A stretch of 64,000 nt of DNA from Candidatus Bipolaricaulota bacterium (GTDB lineage: Bacteria; Bipolaricaulota; Bipolaricaulia; UBA7950; UBA9294): the NCBI GenBank assembly GCA_028278555.1, contig JANQEA010000064.1, positions 1 through 64,000 of the forward strand, given 5' to 3'. How positions within the stretch are numbered: the stretch's first letter is position 1; every line of letters begins with the position of its first letter. This document shows, in pieces, positions 27,161-35,611 of this stretch. Under the pieces are notes generated by a model that ran no database searches, was not told the DNA's origin, and was given only the letters and a program-made list of their open reading frames with translations. The position numbers and the translations under genes were made by a program.

Positions 27161-27411
27161 TATTGACGTTCCCGTAAGCAATCCAAGCGACACCTCTGCC
27201 TCGGCAACGACGAGGCCGCTCTTCTCAAACCGATGTTCTCATGGTTCTCCTACTCCCCGGACGCGGATCCGATGGACTCCGACAGTGAGTCTGTGGCCAG
27301 GCTCTTCGGTGAAGGCTAGGTAGCCAAGTCTGCCGGTGACTTGAGCCGAATCACAGGATGGAAGCCATCCAGATACGCACTTCCATCGCGCGACAAGCGC
27401 GATTGACGGGT

Positions 27412-27440
27412 TTGCCTGGTACGGGCTGCGCGGCTAGACT
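27412..27440 (+). promoter_or_regulatory. Possible promoter of the PycTM-like gene
   Basis: TTGCCT (27412-27417) and TAGACT (27435-27440) are 17 bases apart. The proposed ATG is 11 bases after the -10 box, so the leader would be very short. Confidence 0.35.
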
Positions 27441-27451
27441 CCGAAAGAGGT

Positions 27452-27949
27452 ATGCGTAATGGCAAGAGGATTGTGAGCGGAGTCGAGCTACCCAGCCTCG
27501 ATCTGAGTGTCGATGAGGCAAGACGTCTCTTGGAGACTCAGCTTCGTAGCTTGAGCTCGCTTCACGGCAAGCATGTCTCGCTCTTGGCCGCGGATGGAAT
27601 CATTCTCACCATTCTGATCATGTTCTTCGGACCGCTACTCGAGCAGCTTCTGGGAGTGGCTCGTTCGCTTTCGGTAGTGGCTGCAGCATTCCTGCTCGCA
27701 TCGGCAGTGTGCAGCGCTCTCGGCCACCGCCCGCGCCGCGTGTACGGGGCGCCCTCTTTCTCCAGTGCGGAGCAGCTCATGACATGGACACCCGACGAGA
27801 CGAAGTTTCGGATGTTTCATCAGATGTGGGCTGCGTTCACGTCGAACGCGGCGGAGATTGCGAGGCTAGAACGGTGGCTTGATTACTCGACCGCTTCCTT
27901 CATCCTTGGATTGGCAGCGTTGTTTGCCGCGTTTGTCGCCCTGTTGTGA
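27452..27949 (+). CDS. PycTM-like membrane protein, possible defence effector
   Basis: This 165-residue protein has two adjacent membrane segments (about residues 47-65 and 72-90), a cytoplasmic stretch of about 55 residues and a C-terminal segment (about 147-165). The order resembles the Pycsar effector (PycTM) family: an amphipathic N-terminal helix, a charged residue just before TM1 (HGKHVSLLAADG), a basic loop after TM2 (GHRPRRVYG) and a QMWAAFTSNAAEIARLERWL helix before TM3. PycTM proteins perforate the inner membrane on cyclic-nucleotide signalling. No nucleotide cyclase is visible, so function is inferred from architecture only. A GTG at 27473 is an alternative start. The next gene downstream encodes a CHAT protease. 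Confidence 0.6.
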   Translation: MRNGKRIVSGVELPSLDLSVDEARRLLETQLRSLSSLHGKHVSLLAADGIILTILIMFFGPLLEQLLGVARSLSVVAAAFLLASAVCSALGHRPRRVYGAPSFSSAEQLMTWTPDETKFRMFHQMWAAFTSNAAEIARLERWLDYSTASFILGLAALFAAFVALL

Positions 27950-28481
27950 AGCACGGAAGCCGGGTGGTGATAGAGTGCCTCAATCTGTGAAGAACAACGG
28001 ACCAGACAAGGGCGATCCCGTTACGCCTCCCCCGCCGAAGCGCCCGCAGATTGACTCAGGAGAATTGCAGGGCTTCGCGTTCAGGTACCTGGGAACTTTG
28101 CTCACTGGCGGACCGCCAGACACCGCGAAACGACCTTTGCCTGCAAGGTGTTTCCGCTTCCTTTGTCGAGCATTCAAGCGAATAACCCGGATTCGCCTTG
28201 ATCGCTCCGAGTGAGCCATTTGGTTGCATCCGCAACCGCGATTTCCTTCTACCGGCGGCGACGATGAATCGTGACACTACTACGTGATCCAGCGTTGAGG
28301 GCAAGCAACGGCCTGAAGGAGAACAGGCACGCCACTGATCCGAAGAGAGAAGCCACTGGAACACAACCAGACGGGCCAATTGAGCCGGCCCGTTCTGGGT
28401 CTTCGCGCCGAACCATGGCATCGGTTCAAAGCACTGATCGTGCAACAATCACCGCCACATCACTTGCCGTAAACTGAGGAC
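27950..28481. other. Gap between the PycTM-like and CHAT genes
   Basis: No well-supported gene is seen. A 79-codon frame on the plus strand starts at a GTG near 27975 behind GGTGG, and an equally long frame runs antisense to it. Neither resembles a known family, and the proline-rich, low-complexity translation argues against both. A possible -10 (TAAACT) lies near 28470, just ahead of the CHAT gene. Confidence 0.4.
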
Positions 28482-31400
28482 ATGACCAGAAGAGGAAACC
28501 ACTGGAGTCCTGGCGAGGGTCAACCCTTCACGAACGATGAACGGAAGCAACTCTTCAAACTCAGGTGTTCTCTCGATGCGATGTCACCCCAGGAACGTGT
28601 GGACAAGCTGCTGAGCCTTCTCAAGGGCGGCGTGTCGATTCCCTTCCAGCTTCAAGACTCCCTTCTGTTGCCTCTTGTGGAATCGCGCCTGCCCCCTCAG
28701 ACTACTCTCGCGAGAAGTGAGACACATCAGGGACTTCTGCATCTGCGGGATCTCTTGGTCAAGTTGCGCGAAGCCAGCATTCAACTTGCACTCGCTGGCT
28801 CGCCAGCGGCTGGCGAGGCACTAGACTTCTTGAGTGCCGACGATTGGGTGGTCGCGAAGAGGAAGGTTGCGTCTAATCCCGAGCTGCTCTCCGAGGATGT
28901 CCTTGCCGCAGTGAAGAACGCTGGCAAGTACGCCGAGAGCGCAGGAATGCCTGAGATGGCGAGAGTGATCGCCTTCAAGGCACGCGTTTTGGAACGGTCT
29001 CGGGAGATTGGGGTTGATGCCGCCTTTCGTGAGGCAACATCCTCTTGGATCAGCACAGCCAAGCGGCTGCAGGATGTCTCCAAGGAGCTGCTGGAGAAGC
29101 CAGCAACGGAAGTACTGGACGATCTGGTCTCCGCGATGCTGGGTGGCGTGCCACTGTATCTTACGTCGGAGCTCGTCACTCCACAGTTGCTGGAGGAAAC
29201 GTCCAGTCGAATCGCTGAGGCATCCAAAACGGGCGACTCATCGTACAGTGCCTTGCTCAGGCAGCTCGAGCAGATGCTCAGCGCTCGCTACTACCCGGAA
29301 TCACTCCGCCTATTCGCATCGTCATGTTCGGAGAAGGATCTGACAAACATCGTGCGAAACCATCCGCGGCTTCTCTCGAAGGCAGCAGAGTCATCACTCT
29401 CAGAGAAGGTGTGTCAGGCGACTACCCCTGAGGAGACAACGTATTGGAGCCGCATTGGATCGGCCCTCGAGATCTACAGGAAGAGCGGATCCCAAGCAGT
29501 GCTCGGCAGACTTCGAGAGGACGAGCATACTCTGCTTTCGGCGTGGGCTACCATCTACACGCTTGCTCAGAGGGTCAGCAAGGGCGATCTTGACCACGGC
29601 ATCAGCGTGAAGGAGATAGAGCGTATTACACTAGGTCTTGACCCACTGACAGCCACTCACCATGATCTTGTGGAGGCCGCACAGTCATGGGATGCTGGCG
29701 AGCAGGATGATTCCTCTCTTGAAGTCATCAAGCTGCTGTCTGAAGCTACCCGGAGAGAAGAGCTTTCGGAGAGCCGCCCTCATGCTTGTATAGCCCTTGC
29801 TGGAGCGCTGGGGCGAAGGGGCCAGCATAGCGAAGCGCGGGCAGTGTTGATGGCGGAATTCGCGCGAGTAGCGATTCCAGGCGACGTGCGTGGAGAAGCG
29901 CCCTTTCGCCTGCTCAACGCGAATCTTCTCATGGAGGAACGCCTCCTGGCAAGGGCACAACCTGAGATTGAGAGAGCAGTCGCCCTGTTTCGCACAGTAG
30001 GAGATCAGGATGGACTTGTCCGCGCGCTAGTGGGCTCTGGGGAGCTCTACCTCTACTTGAGAGATCCCGAACTCGCCGTACCTGTGCTTGAGGAAGCCCT
30101 GGCGATCATTGGGGATGATCAGATGCATCCGTTTCTGCCCAAGACCCTCGGCGCACTTGCCGAAGCGAGTTTCCGACTGCACAGAAGTCAGGAGGCAATC
30201 GGCGGTTGCGAGCGCGAACTTGCCATCTTGCGGGATAGGGGCGACATCCCAGGGCAGGTTGCAGTTCTTACGAATCTGGGAGCCTACCTGCTGGATCTTG
30301 ATCACTGCGATGAGGCGATCCATTGGCTCACTCAAGCCCGTGACGTCGCCGAGAGTGTCGGGAATGCCAAGGCAATGGGAAGCGCGCTGGCGAATCTGGG
30401 AGCTGCCTGGTTGGAGAAGGCCGATTCTCCCGAAGCGCAAAGGGTGAAAGGAGGGCGATCCGCTGCCCTGACAACTGCGTTGGATCTGGTGACGCAGGCA
30501 TGCGAGATTCTCGAAGCTCTCAACTGCAGGGACGAGCTACGACAAGCCTGCGCCAATAGGGGTCGTATTGAGGAGGCTCTCGACCGGACCCCTGCAGCAT
30601 CCAAGAGCTACCTGAAGTCCCTTGCACTCGCGGAATGGCAACGGGAGAACCTTGAGTCATCTCGACACAAACAGCGATTCCAGATGGAATTCAGGGATGT
30701 CCTCAACCGCGGCTTGCACGCATCGCTGAGCCTCTACGAGGAGGATCCTACCTCCACTGCACCACTGTTGGACGCGTTCCGTTTCTCAGAGGCCAGCAAG
30801 TGCCGTGTACTCCTCGACTTAGCGCAGAGAGCGGCGCTATCGTCTGTCCGCCCGAGCGCTCGCATCAATGCGCAAACCGAACGACGACACGAAGGGCAAA
30901 CGATCTCCTCGAGGCCAGATCCTGGAGCGCGCACGACGGCGAAGCCTGTGGCTCCGATCGCTGTCGGGGCGGAGCTACCGCCAAACACTGCTATTCTCCA
31001 GTTCAGTTGGGAGCCCCGCTCGGAGGAGTGCTACATACGCCTCTTGGTCTCAGGGTGCCCGCAGCACATCGTCGAGGCTCCAGCTAGGATTCCGGAACAG
31101 CCAATCGCGCGAGGCCTGCACGAGCTGAACAGCCAGATAGGGAGACTTCGAAGGCAACTCGGGCGACTCAGAGAGCTTTCGCCCGTGGCTTCTAGAGGCA
31201 ATCGCGAATCGGCCATGCAGGAGGCTCTCACTAGAACCCGAGAGGACATCGACGCAGCCCTGGAGACGCTCGGAAGCGTTCTACTCCCTCCTGACCTACT
31301 TGGACGACTGGATGATCTCGGAATAGTGCGTCTCGTCGTTGTGCCTGAAGCCCAGCTATACCATGTCCCATGGTCAGGCCTGAGAGTAGCAAGGCCTGGA

Positions 31401-32183
31401 TGTGCGGCCGCCTACGTCATCGAACCCGTGGGAAGCGGCCTGGGGTTAGAGATTGCAGTCTGTCCAAGCTCAAGCGCATTCGTCCACTGCCGTTCCTCGG
31501 CCAAGAGGCGCAGCACAGCGCCTCTACTGGCGGACAAAGGATCCTTGTTTGTGAGCAACCCGAACCACAATATCGAGCACCTTTCTCTCCCGGGGGTTTC
31601 CCATCATGTTGAGAGCCTTCGAATGGCTCTCGGAATGGAGCCCTCCGTGCATCTAGCGGAATCAACGGCCACACGCGAGAATCTACTCAAACACGCGGCA
31701 CGGTCCAGCGTAGTGTTCTTCTTCGGCCACGGAGACTACTGCGTACCCGATCCGCTGGACTCTTGTCTCCATCTGCATTCGAGTTCTCCCTCCCCCGGCC
31801 AGGAGACGGACCGCCTGACCGCCAGGGACATCCTCAATTGGGATCACCGGTTTCGACTCGATTCATGCCAGCTATTCGTCCTCGGTGCATGTCTGGCCGG
31901 CAGGATGGATCCACTCACTCATTGGAGTTCGCTTGAGATACAAGGCTTCGCTGCTTCGCTCTTCCAGAGAGGCGTTTCGGCGCTTGCGTGTACTCTTTGG
32001 GAGGCTCTTGCAGGGCCTACTCTCCTCTTGCTCCACAACTTCCTCTCCAGCTACGCGGAAGGTCTCCCAGCCTCGACGGCCCTTCGCAACGCGCAACTCA
32101 ACTTCGTTGAACACGATGCGTGGAGCAATCCATTCTGCTGGGCTCCCTTCTACATCTTCGGGGACTACAAGGCGAGGCCGTGA
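28482..32183 (+). CDS. TPR protein with C-terminal CHAT (caspase-like) protease domain
   Basis: The 1233-residue protein has a helical N-terminal region (1-420) without a recognised domain, then several tetratricopeptide-type repeats (about 430-780, for example VAVLTNLGAYLLDLDHCDEAIHWL), a variable linker, and a CHAT domain in the last 250 residues. The catalytic dyad is present: H1083 in VVFFFGHGD and C1137 in LFVLGACLAG. CHAT-TPR proteins include effectors of abortive-infection systems (for example Craspase TPR-CHAT and gasdermin-activating proteases). The host protein target is unknown. It has no signal peptide. GAGGA precedes the ATG. It is followed by a repeat copy, not by another gene of the same unit. 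Confidence 0.85.
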   Translation: MTRRGNHWSPGEGQPFTNDERKQLFKLRCSLDAMSPQERVDKLLSLLKGGVSIPFQLQDSLLLPLVESRLPPQTTLARSETHQGLLHLRDLLVKLREASIQLALAGSPAAGEALDFLSADDWVVAKRKVASNPELLSEDVLAAVKNAGKYAESAGMPEMARVIAFKARVLERSREIGVDAAFREATSSWISTAKRLQDVSKELLEKPATEVLDDLVSAMLGGVPLYLTSELVTPQLLEETSSRIAEASKTGDSSYSALLRQLEQMLSARYYPESLRLFASSCSEKDLTNIVRNHPRLLSKAAESSLSEKVCQATTPEETTYWSRIGSALEIYRKSGSQAVLGRLREDEHTLLSAWATIYTLAQRVSKGDLDHGISVKEIERITLGLDPLTATHHDLVEAAQSWDAGEQDDSSLEVIKLLSEATRREELSESRPHACIALAGALGRRGQHSEARAVLMAEFARVAIPGDVRGEAPFRLLNANLLMEERLLARAQPEIERAVALFRTVGDQDGLVRALVGSGELYLYLRDPELAVPVLEEALAIIGDDQMHPFLPKTLGALAEASFRLHRSQEAIGGCERELAILRDRGDIPGQVAVLTNLGAYLLDLDHCDEAIHWLTQARDVAESVGNAKAMGSALANLGAAWLEKADSPEAQRVKGGRSAALTTALDLVTQACEILEALNCRDELRQACANRGRIEEALDRTPAASKSYLKSLALAEWQRENLESSRHKQRFQMEFRDVLNRGLHASLSLYEEDPTSTAPLLDAFRFSEASKCRVLLDLAQRAALSSVRPSARINAQTERRHEGQTISSRPDPGARTTAKPVAPIAVGAELPPNTAILQFSWEPRSEECYIRLLVSGCPQHIVEAPARIPEQPIARGLHELNSQIGRLRRQLGRLRELSPVASRGNRESAMQEALTRTREDIDAALETLGSVLLPPDLLGRLDDLGIVRLVVVPEAQLYHVPWSGLRVARPGCAAAYVIEPVGSGLGLEIAVCPSSSAFVHCRSSAKRRSTAPLLADKGSLFVSNPNHNIEHLSLPGVSHHVESLRMALGMEPSVHLAESTATRENLLKHAARSSVVFFFGHGDYCVPDPLDSCLHLHSSSPSPGQETDRLTARDILNWDHRFRLDSCQLFVLGACLAGRMDPLTHWSSLEIQGFAASLFQRGVSALACTLWEALAGPTLLLLHNFLSSYAEGLPASTALRNAQLNFVEHDAWSNPFCWAPFYIFGDYKARP

Positions 32184-32380
32184 CTTGTGGAGTGGAAGCG
32201 GATACGAGCCCTACACGCCGCCAAATGACCTCGCCCCGGAATCCAGCCCGTGCGGAGTGCCAAGCCTGGGTCGTCGATTCCGAACCTGCCTCCAGAGCTC
32301 GCGGAAAGCCGCTGCTGTTAGATCCGAATTGGCCTTCCGCACGGCGTAACCTCATGCAAGGGACATCGATCACCACAAGA

Positions 32381-32425
32381 CAGCCAACGAACGCGTTCTA
32401 CATTCAGTCCCCCAGGCTCCAAACC
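32381..32425 (+). repeat. Dispersed intergenic repeat, copy 1
   Basis: The copy contains CAGCCAACGAACGCGTTC (with the palindrome GAACGCGTTC), then TACATTC, then AGTCCCCCAGGCTCCA and AAACC. The last 16-base block differs from the 3' end of tRNA-Ala(GGC) at one position. It stands after the CHAT gene. Confidence 0.8.
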
Positions 32426-32472
32426 TCTCTTCCCTTGGCCATTCTCGTATACTCACTCCCGGGAGGGCCATC

Positions 32473-32679
32473 ATGCACGTTCTCTGGGGATGCTTGATTG
32501 CTGCTGTCGGCTTGTTCATGCTCGTTTCCGCGACTCAGAAGAGTCAGTTCATCATTTGCAGATTGCTCGTTGCCAGGTCGAAGATTCTCTGGGGTGTGCG
32601 TGTTCACAGCTTCTATCAGGTTGCCGGAATCCTCGTCATCGTATTCGGCATCCTCTTCGCGGTCGGTGTGATTGGGTAA
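32473..32679 (+). CDS. Small two-segment membrane protein, unknown
   Basis: The 68-residue product has hydrophobic segments at about 1-20 and 46-67 joined by a basic loop (CRLLVARSKILWGVR). I do not recognise a family. A strong GGGAGGG lies six bases before the ATG, which supports translation. It sits alone between two repeat copies, so it looks like an independent one-gene unit. A similar isolated small membrane gene lies at 45065-45337, also between two repeat copies, but their sequences are not alike. Confidence 0.6.
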   Translation: MHVLWGCLIAAVGLFMLVSATQKSQFIICRLLVARSKILWGVRVHSFYQVAGILVIVFGILFAVGVIG

Positions 32680-32815
32680 CAGAGCCTGCTCTAGCTTCCA
32701 GGGGTGCCCACTGTTCCGTGCGCAGACACGGGTCGCGGAGGAAGCACGAAACGCGGAGTTGATTTCAGCATCCACACCGTCGTGTCTGTCCCAAAGCGAT
32801 ACCCGTCAGCACACA

Positions 32816-32860
32816 ACGACCAACGACCGAGTTCTACATTCAGTCCCCAGGCTCCAAACC
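32816..32860 (+). repeat. Dispersed intergenic repeat, copy 2
   Basis: CGACCAACGACCGAGTTC is followed by TACATTCAGTCCCC and AGGCTCCAAACC. It lacks one C compared with copies 1 and 3. The palindrome is degraded (GACCGAGTTC). Confidence 0.75.
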
Positions 32861-32937
32861 GCTGTTCCCAGGTAGTCTCTACACTGCACTCTGTCTGAGA
32901 ACGTGGCCACACCTTTGAACTCATACCTACAGATGCA

Positions 32938-32965
32938 GGTCGACCTGCCACATGGCAGGTCGACC
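32938..32965 (-). terminator. Hairpin 3' of the AraC-type gene
   Basis: GGTCGACCTGCC, loop ACAT, GGCAGGTCGACC: a perfect 12-bp stem 26 bases past the stop codon of the minus-strand gene, without a U tract. Confidence 0.55.
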
Positions 32966-32991
32966 CTCTCGGTCAGTGAATCAGGGCTGTG

Positions 32992-33867
32992 CTACTGCCC
33001 GTTCACATCTACCACGGGCACCCAGATCTCGCATCTCGAGTCGCCTCGCATCTCGCCCGCGAAGTAGACCTCCAGGTCTGGCGCCTCCGCATGCTCGTAT
33101 CCTGTAGATGGAAACCACTCCCCGAACACGTGCTTCCAGCACTCCGGGATACCGTCCAATGTGGTCTCGAAGACAGCCCACGTTGCAGCCGGGATGTCCA
33201 GTGCCTCGTTCGGGTCTGGCACTTCTCGCTCGGTCGGCTCAACGGCTATCGCGTAGGACCAGATATCTGCTCCTGGCCTCTGGAAACAGATGCCCAACGT
33301 CTCGCCCCCGGTGACTGGGCCAGGACTACCACCTCCAAGCTTGAGCAGATCACTCATACCAGGTGATGACCGGAACTCGACGCACCACGACCCAATGTCA
33401 GTCATGTTCTGTTCCGTGTCCCTTGAGAAGTCCCTGGCTTGCCCTGCGGCCTTGAATGCCGGTCTTCGAACGATTCTGTACTCCATTCTGCTGCCTCCTG
33501 TGTGAACAATCTGGATGGTTGCGCGCGGATATGCGGTCAGCATCGCTTCCGTCAGCCGCGCCTCGGTTGGGGTGACTCCGTGCAAGGAACGGAATGCTCG
33601 TGTGAAGGCGTTCGGCGAGTCGTAGCCATACTTGATCGCGACATCGATCACTCGTTCGCTGCCCGCAGAGAGCTCTCGAGCCGCTGCCGTGAGCCTGCGT
33701 CGCCGTACATACTCCGCCGGCGTGAACCCTGTAATGGCGAGGAACATCCTCTGGAAGTGATATCGGGAGCAAAGGGCCTTCTTCGCCGCCTCGGTGACAT
33801 CGATCTCCCCTATCAGGTTGTCTTCGATGTAGTCGATCGCTGCATTGACCCTTTCTGCCCAACTCAC
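32992..33867 (-). CDS. AraC-family regulator with GyrI-like ligand-binding domain
   Basis: The protein has 291 residues. An N-terminal AraC DNA-binding domain (residues 1-105) has two helix-turn-helix units, the second in VAIKYGYDSPNAFTRAFRSLHGVTP. The C-terminal half (about 125-291) is an effector-binding domain of the GyrI/Rob type (YRIVRRPAFKAAGQARDFS, WAVFETTLDG, EWFPSTGYEHAEAPDLEVYF). Such proteins control multidrug responses in Rob-like fashion. A GTG start follows AAGGAGG. It stands alone between two repeat copies. Confidence 0.88.
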   Translation of the reverse strand: MSWAERVNAAIDYIEDNLIGEIDVTEAAKKALCSRYHFQRMFLAITGFTPAEYVRRRRLTAAARELSAGSERVIDVAIKYGYDSPNAFTRAFRSLHGVTPTEARLTEAMLTAYPRATIQIVHTGGSRMEYRIVRRPAFKAAGQARDFSRDTEQNMTDIGSWCVEFRSSPGMSDLLKLGGGSPGPVTGGETLGICFQRPGADIWSYAIAVEPTEREVPDPNEALDIPAATWAVFETTLDGIPECWKHVFGEWFPSTGYEHAEAPDLEVYFAGEMRGDSRCEIWVPVVDVNGQ

Positions 33868-34254
33868 GTCTCAACGCCTCCTTGCTGTGCAGCGTATCCA
33901 GAACCTTGGATCTTGTCTCACCTTCTTGTGCTCCGTGATGTGTGGTCCAGGGGTTTGGGAAACCGCGCCGACGGCTGCGTTCGAGAACCTTCGAAGCATC
34001 TCGGTGAAGACCTGGATTCGCCCCAGCCCGAGAGCCTGGAAGCTACACCATCACTGACTGAGTAAGCAACTTCGCAAGCTGCAGATCAGGAGAGCATGGC
34101 ACCCGTCACCAGGCAACAGCCAACGAGCGCGTTCTACATTCAGTCCCCCAGGCTCCAAACCGATGTCCTGCCTTGCTATTGAGCACCTTGCGCGCAATTC
34201 CCAGTTGCGCGCTAGCGTCGCTTCCTCCGTCGCTGCACGCCAGAAGCTTCCTCT
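33868..34254. other. Intergenic gap with repeat copy 3
   Basis: No gene is supported. Repeat copy 3 occupies its middle, and the part next to the AraC-type gene probably holds that gene's promoter. Confidence 0.5.
34117..34161 (+). repeat. Dispersed intergenic repeat, copy 3
   Basis: Nearly identical to copy 1: CAGCCAACGAGCGCGTTC (one change), TACATTC, AGTCCCCCAGGCTCCA, AAACC. Similarity to copy 1 extends about 12 bases further left (TCACCA...ACAGCC). Confidence 0.8.
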
Positions 34255-34950
34255 TCACGCGAGTGATGCATCAATAACAGCTTCACAGTGAATCGCAGTT
34301 GTGGAGAAGAGCTGCATAGCCTGAAAGGTCTTAGCGTTCAACAAGAGAGGGATCTCTGTACATCCAAGGATGATTCCTTCAGCACCCTTCTTCTGAAGTC
34401 GCCTCATGATCTCCTTGAAGAGCGTCTGAGTTTCCTCTCTCACTATCCCGAAGACCAGCTCCGTCATGATCTTCTCATCGATTTCCGTTCTATCGGGCTG
34501 ATTGGGGATCACGACATCAATGCCGTCTTGCTGTAGCCGCTCCCGATAGAAAGAACCCTCCATCGTCTTCATCACACCGAGCAAACCAACGCGGGTGAGC
34601 TTGCTCGCGGAGACGCACCTAGCCGTCGCGTCTGCGATGTGGACGATGGAGACCCCTGTGGCTCGCCTGATGGCCGGTTCGAACCGATGGATACCATTGG
34701 CGCATAACGCGATCACCTCGGCTCCTCCCGAGCGCAAGACATCGACAGCATGGACTATCATGCTCTGACACCGCTGCTCCGACGGGTCAATTTCCGCCAG
34801 ATGGAGGAACTCCTGCTCATTCAGGTTCTCAAGAAGCATATTCGCGGAATGGTGGCCTCCAAGACGTTCGCGGACTTCCTCGTTGATGAGCCGGTAGTAC
34901 TCTGCTGTTGAGACCTAACTCAGGCCACCGACGAGCCCGATCTTTCGCAT
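34255..34950 (-). pseudogene. Aspartate/glutamate racemase family gene interrupted by an in-frame TAG
   Basis: Read through, the 231-residue protein is a typical amino-acid racemase of the Asp/Glu/hydantoin family. It starts MRKIGLVGGLS, has the first cysteine in IALCANGIH and the second in IILGCTEIPLLL. Codon 12 is TAG exactly where relatives carry the Trp of GGMSW (TGG to TAG), and the sequence after it continues correctly (VSTAEYYRLINEE). AAGGGG precedes the first ATG properly. The next in-frame ATG (34839) would lose 37 residues of the first Rossmann strand. TAG serves as a normal stop elsewhere in this window, so this is probably a recent nonsense mutation or a sequencing error. It follows a VOC gene in the same direction. 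Confidence 0.75.
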
Positions 34951-34977
34951 GTGTTCCCCTTCCTCGACAATGCGGCG

Positions 34978-35322
34978 TCACAGTTGCCAGAACCCTGCCT
35001 CAATACCGCCCTGAATGACGATCGCGCAGGTTCCGTGACCAGGCAATTCCATGGGTGGCAGTGCCACTTCTGCGCCAGACTTCGCTGCCGCGTCAACAGC
35101 CGCCTGAATATCGTCGACAAGAACGTAGTGGCGAACGACAGGCTCCTCCGTGTCGCGTAGCGGTGCCCGGACGCCCAGCATCCCTCCGCTTGCCAGCATT
35201 GCAGTACGAGCCCCGCCCAAACTAGGGTCGCTCTTGCCGAACTCAACGCCATGCACCACAGAGTATGTCTCACAGACCGCGTCAACTTCCGACGTCACGA
35301 TTTCGAGGTACTGGATCTTCAT
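34978..35322 (-). CDS. VOC/glyoxalase-like protein
   Basis: This 114-residue single-module vicinal-oxygen-chelate protein starts MKIQYLEIVTSEVDAVCETY and carries VRHYVLVDDIQAAVDAAAKSGAE and PGHGTCAIVIQGGIEAGFWQL. The reading frame is open far upstream, but only the ATG at 35322 fits the family and has AAGGAAG seven bases ahead. The substrate is unknown. The racemase pseudogene starts 27 bases downstream, so they form an operon. Confidence 0.82.
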   Translation of the reverse strand: MKIQYLEIVTSEVDAVCETYSVVHGVEFGKSDPSLGGARTAMLASGGMLGVRAPLRDTEEPVVRHYVLVDDIQAAVDAAAKSGAEVALPPMELPGHGTCAIVIQGGIEAGFWQL

Positions 35323-35582
35323 TGCACTTCCTTTCGCATTCGGGTTCGTCGACTCGACAGGTGGACCGTCGCTTCGGTGTGTTGCGTCAGCACGAAGCCG
35401 CGCTTCCCAAGTGGAGCACGATGGTGGAATCCGTCTGTTCGTCTCGAGCCATTCTAGCTGCACTCCCCTCCGATGATGATGTTGCAGAGGCAGGCGCTGC
35501 GATACGCACTCCATCGGGTCGCAGATCGCCACGCCACAATGTGCACTCGGTTTCGATTTGGCGGATCCCTCGATACCATGTC

Positions 35583-35604
35583 CCCGAATCGGAACCGATT
35601 CGGG
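35583..35604 (+). promoter_or_regulatory. Perfect inverted repeat at the GNAT-fusion ribosome binding site
   Basis: CCCGAATCGG, AA, CCGATTCGGG: the 3' arm runs into the GGGAGGAG ribosome binding site of the GTG at 35612. As RNA it could hide the binding site; as DNA it could be an operator. Confidence 0.45.
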
Positions 35605-35611
35605 AGGAGAC

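Larger units (their letters stand above)
32680..32991. other. Intergenic gap with a repeat copy and a hairpin
   Basis: Apart from repeat copy 2 and the 12-bp hairpin near the end of the AraC-type gene, nothing with coding features is seen. Confidence 0.5.

Noticed and set aside
28056..28448. 130-codon minus-strand frame between the PycTM-like and CHAT genes
   Set aside because: No binding site, biased composition and overlap with an equally unsupported plus-strand frame.
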